NCBI GenBank assembly: GCA_038093515.1
Contig: JBBPSI010000002.1
Location: 1 to 64,000 of the forward strand
From: Butyriboletus loyo
Lineage: Eukaryota > Basidiomycota > Agaricomycetes > Boletales > Boletaceae
Reading direction: 5' to 3'
DNA length: 64,000 bases
The notes under the pieces are model-generated. The model was not told where the DNA came from. It saw only the letters and a list, made by a program, of their open reading frames with translations, and searched no databases. The number at the start of each line of letters is the position of its first letter. The stretch's first letter is position 1. The position numbers and the translations under genes are program-made. This document shows positions 47,001 through 56,456 of the stretch, one piece after another.

Positions 47001-47439
47001 CGATGCGGAACGCTGCGCAATGTGTGGGACGTGTACTTCGTGGTAAGACGGATTGGGGACTGATGATTTTCGCGGACAAGGTGAATATGTGGTGCGACGG
47101 ATTGGATTTTGATTGCTGAGTTCCATGGAGCGTTTCGCACGGGCAGACAAACGCGCCAAGCTGCCTCGGTGGATCAATCAATATATTACAGAGATCGCTG
47201 CAAACCTGTCTACGGACATGGCTGTGACGTTGTCGAAGCTGTTCATGCGAACGATTTCGCAGAACCCGAACGAAAACCAGACGGGGGTTTCTCTATGGAC
47301 GCTCGAGGACGTAGAGAGGGCACAGGCGAAGCAAAGGGAACAAGCACTGTTGATGGAACAGCAGCAGGATGGGGACGAGGACGAGTATGGAGAGGGTGGA
47401 ATAGACGACGGGATGCTCATGGAGGCGGACCTAGAATAG
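44074..47439 (+). CDS. RAD3: TFIIH DNA helicase XPD/Rad3 (ERCC2)
   Basis: 5'-3' DNA helicase subunit of TFIIH, acting in nucleotide excision repair and promoter opening. It begins [20 protein letters not shown] at 44074 and is split by more than ten short introns. Visible motifs are Walker A in [17 protein letters not shown], the four iron-sulfur cysteines in [25 protein letters not shown] and [26 protein letters not shown], the DEAH box in [66 protein letters not shown], and motif VI in [20 protein letters not shown]. The C-terminus is acidic ([11 protein letters not shown]). All key residues appear intact and the length of about 790 residues suits the family. Confidence 0.94.
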
Positions 47440-47463
47440 ACCGGACTGGACGCTTACGAATAG

Positions 47464-47978
47464 TTATAATATTACATGGTGCGTGTGGAGAGTATGTACA
47501 AATAGAAAGGAGGGGTCATTGTGGACAGGTCGTACATTTTGCGGGAACCTGGATGGGTGAGGGGGTGAGGGTGAGTATGGATCTGTAGGGGGGCTGACCT
47601 CGTGTGTGATGAGGCGTTGAGGTTGCCTGGTGAGGGGCGATGAGGAGCGACGCTGATGAAGGGGGATGAGCGCACCCATAATAGCGACGACAGCGACAAG
47701 GCTTGGATGGGGAATGGCAAGCGGCGGGATGTGCTGCGCTGAGGGAGCATTGCTGGCTGTGGCAGTCGATGAGGGAGTCACCGAGGAACGAGTTGTGTCC
47801 GCATGGAGTATGTCTGACAAGCTTGAGCAGACGATGACACATCCTGTTGGAGGGTCGGCGACCGCCACTGATCCCGACCAGCGCACGCACTCACTTTCTT
47901 ATCGTCGGCGGAGGTAGGAGAACGCGACCGCCTCCTTGGCTGACTCAACCCCCTGATTACGTCATCGTCAAATTCCAC
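47464..47978 (-). CDS. Possible small protein between XPD and YME1
   Basis: The ATG at 47978 starts MEFDDDVIRGLSQPRRRSRS and runs to a strong donor (AAA|GTGAGT) after DDKK. Downstream in another frame there is a Ser/Thr-rich stretch leading to a short hydrophobic segment (PSLVAVVAIMGALIPL) followed by basic residues. One splice (GT at about 47886, acceptor CAACAG) would join them and give a tail-anchored-like protein. It starts only 21 bp downstream of the YME1 stop codon, so it could instead be YME1 3' UTR. The exon structure is unproven. Confidence 0.25.
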
Positions 47979-47998
47979 CCCCGCTACTACTACCTAAA

Positions 47999-50962
47999 TT
48001 AAATCGAGACGTTCTCCTCCACCTTTCGTATCGGCTCGCCCTTGATCACCCTTCTCACCTCATCCGCGCTCAGAGTCTCGTGTTCGACCAGAGCACGAGC
48101 CAGCTACAAAAGTCTATCAGACAACAGCAAACTCCCACTCCAACTCTCACTTACCCGATCGAGTTCCTCCTTCTTCTCCTCCAAGAGCTTCGTCACTCGT
48201 CGCTCGCCTTGCTCGAGTAAACTGCACAAGATGATCTGAGCCCTTCTGAACATCTTCTTGCTCGCCTACTCACTTCAGGATCTCAGAGTCAATTCTCTCG
48301 CTCGTCTGCGGGCTCACAGGTCCATGTTGGTCACTGTAAAACACGGGTCCCACTCGGCCAGAGAAACCAAAGTTCTGCGCAACGTCATCGTCATCGGCAG
48401 CCCCGAGACGAAAAAAATACTCACCTTGACCATTTGCGTGGCCGTTTGCGTGGCCTTTTGGAGATCAGAAGAACACCCGCTCGTGAGGCCACCTTCACCG
48501 TAAACTGATGTCGAGGAATCACGAACGGCAAAATCGCGAGCGAGAAAACAACTCACTCAACGTCTCCGCGACCCGACCACCCATACACACGTCAATCATG
48601 GCCTTGTATTCGTTTCGGGAGATGGAAAACATGTCACCTTCCGGCAGCTGAGAGGTCTGCACCAGCCCGGGATGAGTACCATACACACAACCATTCAGGA
48701 AATAATGACGCACAACACCGAGTGCATGGCCACGGGGGACGCATGTAACCTTGTGCAAAGGCATTGCTCCTGCGGTGTAAAGTGCCGTCAGGGCGTGACC
48801 TCCCTGTACTAATTAGAGCATCCTGCATTTCCGTTAGTTGTCCATCGACGCACCTCGTGATAAGCCGTCAGCAGTTTATTCTTCTCGTCAATGTACGCAC
48901 TCTTGCGCTCAGCGCCCATGACAATGCGATCCTAGCGAACAATCAGATCAAAGACACCAACAAAAAAAACCCCCCACCTTTGCCCACTCAAAGTGCTTCA
49001 GAGTGACTTCCTTGAAACCTTCCTTTGCTGCCTGGATAGCGGCCAAACTGATCGGTTCGGTGAGCAGCCCCTTCTAAGCGAACAAACGTTCCACTCACTT
49101 GACCATGTTCTGCAACTCCGCACCAGAGAATCCAGGAGTACCTCGAGCCAAGATCATCGGGTCGACGGCTGAAAAATGCGAGATACGATCAAGATCAAGG
49201 AAAGAATAAAGCACGACATACCATTACTAGCAATGACGTCTTTCATAAAGTGATTGAGAAGTTGGATTCTACCACGGACGTCCGGAAGAGGGACAGTAAT
49301 GTGACGATCGAAACGACCAGGCCGAGTGAGCGCACTAAGAAAATGAGAGGTCACTCATGTTTCTGATCAAGCAAGTCAGGAGCACCAACGGATCCAGACT
49401 TTGCGGAAAGTTTGTGGCAGCAATGACGATGACACCCTCGGTTTGCAAGAACCCATCCATCTCGACTAATAACTGATTCAGAGTTTGCTTCATGTAATGC
49501 TGGTCACGCTGAGATCGTTTGCCGCCAACAGCATCTAATTCATCGATGAAGATAATGGCAGGTTGCTTCTTGCGCGCAGCTGCAAAGAGGTCCCGAACAC
49601 GCTTTGCACCCACACCAACGAACATTTCCTCAAATTCGGATCCTGAAGAGAAAAAAAATGGAACGCCAGCCTCTCCGGCAATCGCCCTAGCAAGCATGGT
49701 CTTTCCGGTACCAGGGGGACCGGTGAGAAGGATACCTTTCGGCAGCTTGCCACCAAGCGACGCAAACGCAGTGGGATCTTTCAAAAAGGTCACGACGTCT
49801 GCGAGTTCCTGAGGGTGGGTTAGACAAGCACGTGCACAAGAGACGATGGGGGACACGCCTGCTTGACTTCGTCCACGCCGTGCACGTCACCGAATTTGAC
49901 AGACTTCTGCTGGAGTGGCTCAAATTCTGTGGTGCGTCCTCCGGCCTTGAGGAGACCAGAGTTTTCCAACAGGACAGAGAGAATGACCAACATGACTGCG
50001 AGTGGATTAGGGAAGAGAAGAAGACGGCGGATGTGAACGCACAGAAACCACTTAGGCCGGCTAACACGACGAATCGAACGATACGTATGGTGAGAGAACC
50101 CTTGGCTGACAAAGAGAATGAATGTCGCGTCGGAAACAAAGATGGAGCGGCTCACGTTCGCTGAGAGTGACATGGATAGGGTTACCGCTGACGCCTGCGC
50201 CCTTGGCGAGGGCTGCGGCGAGGCTTGCAAACCCAGGATTGGATGACGACGGATCTCGTGTGGTTGTCGGGGTGGAATTGGCGCGTCTAGCAAGCAGCTC
50301 TGCGGCTATCTTTTCGCTTCTCGATTGCGGGGCGGAAGGCTCTGGGGGTGGAGGGTCGGGTAGCTTGGAGTCGCTGGTCGGGGTGGTATCTGGCGAAGAG
50401 GCTAAAGGAGGGGAAGTCGAACTGGCAGGGAGACTGTCGAGGAGAGACTGTCGCTTGCGCACGGCAAGGTCTATGGATGGCTCGCGTCCCGAGCTGGCGA
50501 GTGCGTCGAGATATATTTCAAAGGCCTCGTCGGAGCGGAGGAGGGTAGAAGAGGGATTCTGAAGGGACGGTGGGTGAGATGGCAAAGAGACAAGGAGAGA
50601 CATACGCGTTCGTAGGTGTGCTCCCAGCGGTCGATGAGGGTGTGATAGCCTTCGTTGGTGCGGGTAGCGATCAAGGCTCTGAAGAAGGCGAGGTGCTTTG
50701 AGACGTCGTTTGGTTCGGCGTTGGCTTGTGCCTCAAGCGCGGCTATCTGTGCAGCAGTGTCTAGGGAAGGGGCGGACCTGGGCCAGGGAAAGAAGGATGC
50801 ACTGCGACGGAGGCGGGGCTGCAGCCAGGGAAGGTGACGCTGCGGTGGTAGTGGTATCGGACGGACGACGACGACGACGAGTGTCCTGGCGGCGAGACAC
50901 CTGAGCGGGATGGACGAGGGCGCGCTGAGGCCCCGACGGACTCGACAGGCGGCGAGGAACAT
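47999..50962 (-). CDS. YME1: Mitochondrial i-AAA protease YME1 (FtsH family)
   Basis: ATP-dependent metalloprotease of the inner mitochondrial membrane with its active site facing the intermembrane space. The start [18 protein letters not shown] opens a basic presequence. The N-terminal helical domain ([39 protein letters not shown]) is followed by one membrane span ([19 protein letters not shown]), then [13 protein letters not shown]. The AAA module shows Walker A GPPGTGKT, Walker [30 protein letters not shown] and [15 protein letters not shown]. The zinc site is split by an intron: [18 protein letters not shown], giving HEGGH. The C-terminus includes [25 protein letters not shown] and [20 protein letters not shown]. 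At least eight introns. An in-frame ATG four codons upstream (50974) is an alternative start. Confidence 0.93.
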
Positions 50963-51014
50963 GACAATGACCAAGGAACAAAAAACGACGTTACATAATC
51001 AATACTCTCTCTTC
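50963..51014. promoter_or_regulatory. 52-bp divergent spacer between YME1 and CCNDBP1-like gene
   Basis: Start codons of the two divergent genes lie about 52 bp apart (40 bp if YME1 uses its upstream ATG). The spacer contains GACGTTACATAA, a CRE/bZIP-like site. With so little room, core promoter elements for at least one gene must lie inside the other gene's 5' region, or the true starts differ. Confidence 0.4.
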
Positions 51015-52248
51015 ATGACAGACAAGCAAAAGAGTGAGTGAGCGCTCGACTCATCGCACTCGACTCATTCGCCTTCAGCCATCATCGCCCTCTCCCTCCT
51101 CGCCCGCTCCTGCACCATCGCATTGGCCGCCATCGCCTCCCCCGATCCCGACGACGCACCGCTCCAACTCATCCTCAGCGATCTAGACGCTCTCCTCGCC
51201 CTCATCTACAACCTCACCACCAAGCTCTCCCTCGCTCTCAAGCCCCCCGCACCAACCTACTCGGCTTCTATCCCCCTCCTCCACGATCTCACCCAACACT
51301 CCTCCGCACTTGCTCGCTGCACCCGTCTCCTCCGCGACAGCCTCCATGGTGCTGCCCTCGTCAAGGATGCCAGAAACCGCGTCAAGGATATCATCGATGC
51401 TCTCCGCGCCCTCATTCAAACTTTTCTCAACAACGCCGCCCGCGGCCCACAGCTGCCCGGTAGCGGAGCATCCGGCGAAGAGTATCTCGTCAGGACTGGC
51501 ATCCTACACGACCTCATCACGAATGCAAGGAGCCCCTCCGGCATCCCAAAGGATAATCGCGCCGCCGTGTACCTCTCCTGGAGATCAGACAGAGAGTCCC
51601 TCGAGGACAATCTACAAGAAATCACCCGCATAATCGACGAGGCCGAATGCAATGATCCACTCCCTGCTAACGACTCCGGTGACGGCTGGGACGAGCTCGG
51701 ACTCGGCCACGCCTCAAGATTGGACAAGGACGAGCTTGCCCTCGCAAAGAATGTATTGTACCCTATCCACTTCCCAATGCACCATCTTGAGCCCTCCCCA
51801 GGTTCATCAAGTCTTGCGCCTCACCACACTTCTCCACAAGCGCATCTTTCTCGATCTCCTTGCATTCCCTTCTTCTGCCCCCGTCTCGACTTTTGACACC
51901 CTTCTCGTACAATCCAATTTACTCCTCTCCACATCCGACGATCTCGTCGCCGCGCTCTACACCCCGCAAGACCTGGCTTATGTTTACAAGGAGATCCTTC
52001 AGCTCGCCGAGATCGCCACGTCTCTCCAAACACAAATAAGCGTCCTTTTGCCTGTCACCGATGAGCTGGAAAACCAGCTGCACACCCTCAGCGTCGACGA
52101 TGGCAACCCTGTCGCCACGTCATCCTCACCGCCCAAAAAAAAGGCTGACAAGAAATGGTTTGATACCTGTGTCGATCAAATAGTTCGCTTATGCGTCAGC
52201 TTGAGTGAGTCGTCGAGCCAAACGGACAAGCCCGACAGTGCAACATAA
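51015..52248 (+). CDS. Cyclin-D1-binding protein 1-like (GCIP family)
   Basis: Three exons fit: a short first exon 51015-51033 (MTDKQK), 51079-51752 and 51802-52248, with 45- and 49-bp introns. The protein is almost entirely helical: LILSDLDALLALIYNLTTKL, VKDARNRVKDIIDALRALIQ, LVRTGILHDLITNAR, LEDNLQEITRIIDEAE, then KDELALAKN|VHQVLRLTTLLH and YVYKEILQLAEIATSLQTQI. Length of about 380 residues and helix order fit the Grap2/cyclin-D-interacting (GCIP/CCNDBP1) family, which in animals binds D-type cyclins and HLH factors. A linker with PPKKKADKK precedes the last helix. The short first exon is the weakest point; the assignment is by overall pattern. Confidence 0.7.
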
Positions 52249-52355
52249 CACAGCACTCCACTCTTGCGTCGACAGAGTAGATAGTCAACAAGACTTGTAG
52301 ATCATCAGTACATTACAATCGAGAAACAGCGACGACAGCGAACAGTACCAACACA

Positions 52356-53844
52356 TCATGCCTCTCCATCCTCTTTAGGAGTGACTCGTCTATTACGCCT
52401 ATCCAGTTCCCATTCATCTCTGAATTTCGCGGCGAGGAAATTCGGGTGGAGTACGGTACTGTTCTCTGCACGCAAACGTCGCTCGAAATGCGCAATCTTG
52501 TCAGCTTGAGACTGTAGGTCAAACGTAAATTTCTGCAGACAAGGGTTGTCAGAAACGGCATAAACAATCTGTTTCCCGAAGATCTTACCGCCTCTTCGGC
52601 GCGCCTAGCTCTTCCCTCGTCTCTCATCTTGTCCAATTCTTTCCGGCGCTCTTCCGCGTTTTTCAAACCGGACCTCGGTGTATTTCCACCGGCCTAACGA
52701 ATGAGACAAGCTACCCATGGTCTCACCAAGAATGGGGACTTACACCCTTGAAAAGCTCGGCGTAGATTTTAGAGTCGCCCAAGTCAATGTCTCTCACTCC
52801 CGTCAATGCTTGTTTTCGTTGTTCGGAAGTTGGTAACGAAGGCTTTGCCAGCTCTTGAACAGACGCAGGTAGAGGTTTTTGGACCGTAGTGGTAGGCGCT
52901 GAAGTGGTCGCTGTCTTGGTTTTCTTGATCGGCGGAAGCTTGTGCTTTTTCGGGATGGCCTGACTGAATGGATCTTTTGCCGGTTGTGATGCATCCGGTA
53001 GAAGATCCACCGTGGAAGAGAGTGCGACGTCGTCGTTGGAAAACAGATCTGAGGGTTGGCTCTGAGCTGCCGCGCTGGATGCCCGGGAGGTTGTGGCGGG
53101 GGGGGCAGTTAGCTTGCGCTCGTCCTTCATGGAAATATCTTTGTCCTTGTCCTTTTCCTTGAGGCCCTTGTGCTTTGCACCTTTGAGCTGCCCCAGCATT
53201 GTTTTTCTTGCCTTGCCCTTGGCGGCGCCGGCTTTCGCTTTCGGAGCGCCACGCTTGGGTGGAGTGTCAAGCTCAAAGTCGTCATCGGAAGCGTCGGCCA
53301 GGGGAAGCGCGGAGTCGCTGAGGTCGTCTTCCACAGAGTCGCGTTCGATGTGGCTGTCGCTCTCCTCGTCTGAATAGACTACCTGGGGCTTCTTCTTGGT
53401 GGATGCAGAAACAACGATCGATTTCTTGCGCTTCTTGGACCCGTCTCCCTTCGCCTTGTGCGAGAGCGAGGGGTCGAGGGCCGGGACGTCTTCTGGAAGG
53501 AAGCGACTGTCGTCGGCGGCACTGAGGGAACGCTGTGCGGAGGCACGGAGAACGTCGACGTCGATATCCATGTCATTGTCGTCGTCTTGGGTGGTGGCGA
53601 CAGAGGGTGATGCATCGATGTCGGCTGTGCGGGCGCGCTTCTTTCTCTGGGTGGCTGAGGGAACGGGGGCGTCGTCGTCGTCGTCGTCGTCTGAATGGAC
53701 AAAAGGACGCTTTGAGAAGGACTTGCGTCTTTGTGCGCTGGACGAGGACGATGGCTGTCGCTGTCAGAGGCGGGGTCGGGGAGCGTGGAGGGGAAGCGAC
53801 GGTACCTGCGAGTGCGCCTCTCCTGCGGGGATCTTCAACGACAT
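52356..53844 (-). CDS. Disordered, Lys/Asp-rich nuclear-type protein
   Basis: Start at 53844 (MSLKIPAGEAHSQ), then an intron to RQPSSSSSAQRRKSFSKRPF and an acidic run HSDDDDDDDAP, followed by TQRKKRARTADIDAS. The middle is Ser/Lys-rich with several NLS-like patches (KKRKKS, STKKKP, PKKHKLPPIKKTK) and acidic patches (YSDEESDSHIERDS). The conserved-looking part is C-terminal: LPTSEQRKQALTGVRDIDLG, KIYAELFKG|AGGNTPR, a charged helix AEERRKELDKMRDEGRARR, FDLQSQADKIAHFERRLRAE and HPNFLAAKFRDEWEL. Introns near 52689-52744 and 52535-52588. No named domain recognised; the composition suggests a chromatin or nucleolar protein. Confidence 0.72.
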
Positions 53845-53936
53845 GCAAGCGAGGAGTGACCGACACGTGCTCTCAACTGCACCATGGCACAAAACATGCC
53901 CAAACAAACGCGCTCCCCGTCCTCATCGTCGCCGAG

Positions 53937-55391
53937 ATGCGTTGCCCACTTGCGCTGCGTCCACGATGCACGTTCAGGTCATTTGCAAGCATCCCCGCGT
54001 CGACGCGTCCTGCGACGGTGAGCGTGCTCGGACGGGAGTACCCCACGGACGAGATGACGAACGTGTCCCCGACGATCCTCTCAAAACTCCCTCTCAGGCT
54101 GCACACCCAGCACACCCATCCCCTCAGCACCCTCCGCGCCCTCGTCGAGTCCCACTTCCCGTCCTACGCGCATATTTCCTCCCTCTCTCCACTAGTCACT
54201 CCCTACCAAAATTTTGACCTTCTCTCCTTCCCTCCGGACCACCCTGGCCGCTCCGTCACGGACAGCTACTACGTCAACAAGGACCTCATGCTCCGCACCC
54301 ATACCTCCGCCCACGAAGTCGAGGTATTCGAAAGAGGCGAGAACAAATGGCTCCTCACCGCCGACGTCTACAGACGGGACGAGATAGACGGCTCCCACTA
54401 TCCTGTCTTCCATCAGACGGAGGGCGCTCGCATCGTTTCTGCCGACCCAAACGGCATGAAAGAAATCGAAAACGATAATGCAATGCTCCAAGCCCACCTC
54501 CAGCGTTCCAACATCATCATCGAAGACGTGCCTCATCTCTCGCCCACTAACCCTTGCCAATCCGCGCATGACCCAAAACACACCGAAATCATCGCTAAAA
54601 ACTTGAAACTCACCCTCAACAGTCTCCTACTGACCCTCTTTGGTGGCCATGTCGGTGCGACGCCACAAAACCCGCTCAGAGTAAGATGGATCGAGGCAAC
54701 CTTTCCCTGGACGACGCCAAGCTTCGAGGTAGAGGTCTTCTTCCGTGGCAAATGGCTCGAGATTCTAGGGTGTGGTGTCATCTATCAGCCAACATTGGAC
54801 AACGCGAGCAAGTGATTTCCTGTCAACACCATGCGCAACACCCTGACACATTCTCAGATATTCAAAACAAGCTTGGGTGGGCGTTCGGCCTCGGACTCGA
54901 GCGCATAGCCATGATTTTATACTCTATTCCCGACATTCGCCTATTCTGGTCTCAAGACGCCCGGTTCCTCACGCAATTCGAGCAAGGCGAAATTACGACG
55001 TTCCAGCCATATTCCAAATACCCCGCCTGCTTCAAGGATGTCAGCTTCTGGCTACCGGAAAACATTGATCTCCACGACAACGACTTGTGCGATCTCGTTA
55101 GAGATGTGGCGGGCGATATTGTGGAAGATGTCAAGATGGTGAGGTTGTCCTCGACGTTTTTTGTGGTAATCTGACGCGCGCAACAGACGGACAACTTCAT
55201 CCATCCAAAGACATACCGGAAGAGTGCTTGCTACCGCATTAACTACCGCTCAATGGATAGGTGCGGTGTCAATCTCTCTCCAGATGCTTGTATCAACCCA
55301 CCTTAGGTCGTTGACGAATGATGAGACGAATACACTGCATGCCCAGATCACGTCAAGCTTGCGAGATCGATTCGGAGTAGAGATTCGTTGA
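53937..55391 (+). CDS. MSF1: Mitochondrial phenylalanyl-tRNA synthetase
   Basis: Monomeric class II synthetase that charges mitochondrial tRNA-Phe. A presequence ([20 protein letters not shown]) precedes the catalytic domain: [40 protein letters not shown] (motif 2 region), [42 protein letters not shown], and motif 3 in [20 protein letters not shown], then [13 protein letters not shown]. The C-terminal tRNA-binding domain starts [17 protein letters not shown] and includes [20 protein letters not shown]. Three introns: 54808-54857, which requires a GC donor (A|GCAAGT) to keep the frame into NIQNKLGW; about 55139-55185; and about 55260-55305. Full length, about 425 residues. Divergent from the disordered protein gene with 92 bp between starts. 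Confidence 0.92.
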
Positions 55392-55539
55392 ATTATGCGT
55401 GCTAGTTTATGTCTATCGTGATGATGCATATGTGCCGTTCAGCCCTGCCCCATGTCTAGAGTGGTAGCATACACAGACGTCCACTAATCTGCATTGCTGG
55501 ACGGTCCGAGTGAACTGCCTGGGTGACCAAGAAGAGATG

Positions 55540-56333
55540 TCATGACGTGTCCTGGACGACACCGACTTGAGCCGCGCGCAAGAGGCGGTCCTTGATCATG
55601 TAACCCGCCTTTTGGCACTCGAGGACGGTCCCGGGTTCTTTGCCCGATATGGGTACCTGATACATGGCTTCATGTCGGTTGGGATCAAACTTTTCACCCA
55701 TGGGATCGAATGATTTGACGTGGTACTTGAACAGGATGGAGAGAAGAAGACGGTGGGTCATTTCGACGCCTTGGTGTAACTCTGTAAGATACGCGTGGGC
55801 GGACTTGAGAGGGGGTGTGGAGGTGGCATCAGGAGAGGAGAGCGTGTCCGAGGATGAGGGTTCAGGGTGGAGAGCAGCGGGTGGGACGGATCTGAGCGCG
55901 AGAGCAAGGACGTCGACTGTTTCGAGGAGGTCGCCTGCGAAACGGGTAATTGCAAAGTCGCGTTGCTGCTCCTTTTCACGAGCAGCGTTGCGTTGGAGGT
56001 TCAGAAAGTCGGCCTGAAGGTATCGTAGTCGACTCTGCGGGAACGAGGTGAGCTAGAATACGTGGAAGAAGGAGAAAGACGGACGGTGAGATCATGGACT
56101 TCTGCCTCTTTTTTCTTGAGATTCTCGAGGACCTGGGACTCTACGGAGACCTCTGCGCTTCCTGACTCTGGTGTGGGTTCAGCAGCACCCTCTGGTTGCG
56201 ACTTCTGGTCAGAGTAGGGGCGAATGAAGGATGGGAAAAGTCGTAAAGGATGTGCTGAGCGGCGGACGCCACTGGACGAGAGGGCTGCGGTGGATGCAGA
56301 GAAAACTCGTGTTGCGAACTTTGTCCCGTTCAT
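55540..56333 (-). CDS. MGE1: Mitochondrial GrpE nucleotide-exchange factor
   Basis: Matrix co-chaperone that exchanges ADP for ATP on mitochondrial Hsp70 during import and folding. Exons 56085-56333 and 55540-56034, 50-bp intron, phase 0. Presequence MNGTKFATRVFSASTAALSS; long GrpE helix ENLKKKEAEVHDLTSRLRYL then QADFLNLQRNAAREKEQQRD; the middle helices include FAGDLLETVDVLALALRSV and the C-terminal beta domain carries FDPMGEKFDPNRHEAMYQVP, GTVLECQKAGYMIKDRLLRA and AQVGVV. All hallmarks of GrpE are present at normal length (about 247 residues). An in-frame ATG at 56345 four codons upstream is an alternative start. Confidence 0.93.
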
Positions 56334-56456
56334 CGTCACCGTCAACGAGCTAGTAAATTTGTAAATTTTTCGTTTTGGGAGCTATCGACACGTGATCGTG
56401 GGTATATCTACTATACGTTATTATAGTATTACTATTATGTATATAAGTCCCCTGGA
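56334..56456. promoter_or_regulatory. Divergent promoter of MGE1 and C1-THF synthase
   Basis: Contains a palindromic E-box CACGTG at 56389-56394 and a plus-strand TATA-like TATATAAG at 56440-56447, only 10-17 bp before the first in-frame ATG (56457) and about 73 bp before the second (56520). The TATA position favours transcripts starting downstream of the first ATG, although fungal start sites vary widely. Confidence 0.5.
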
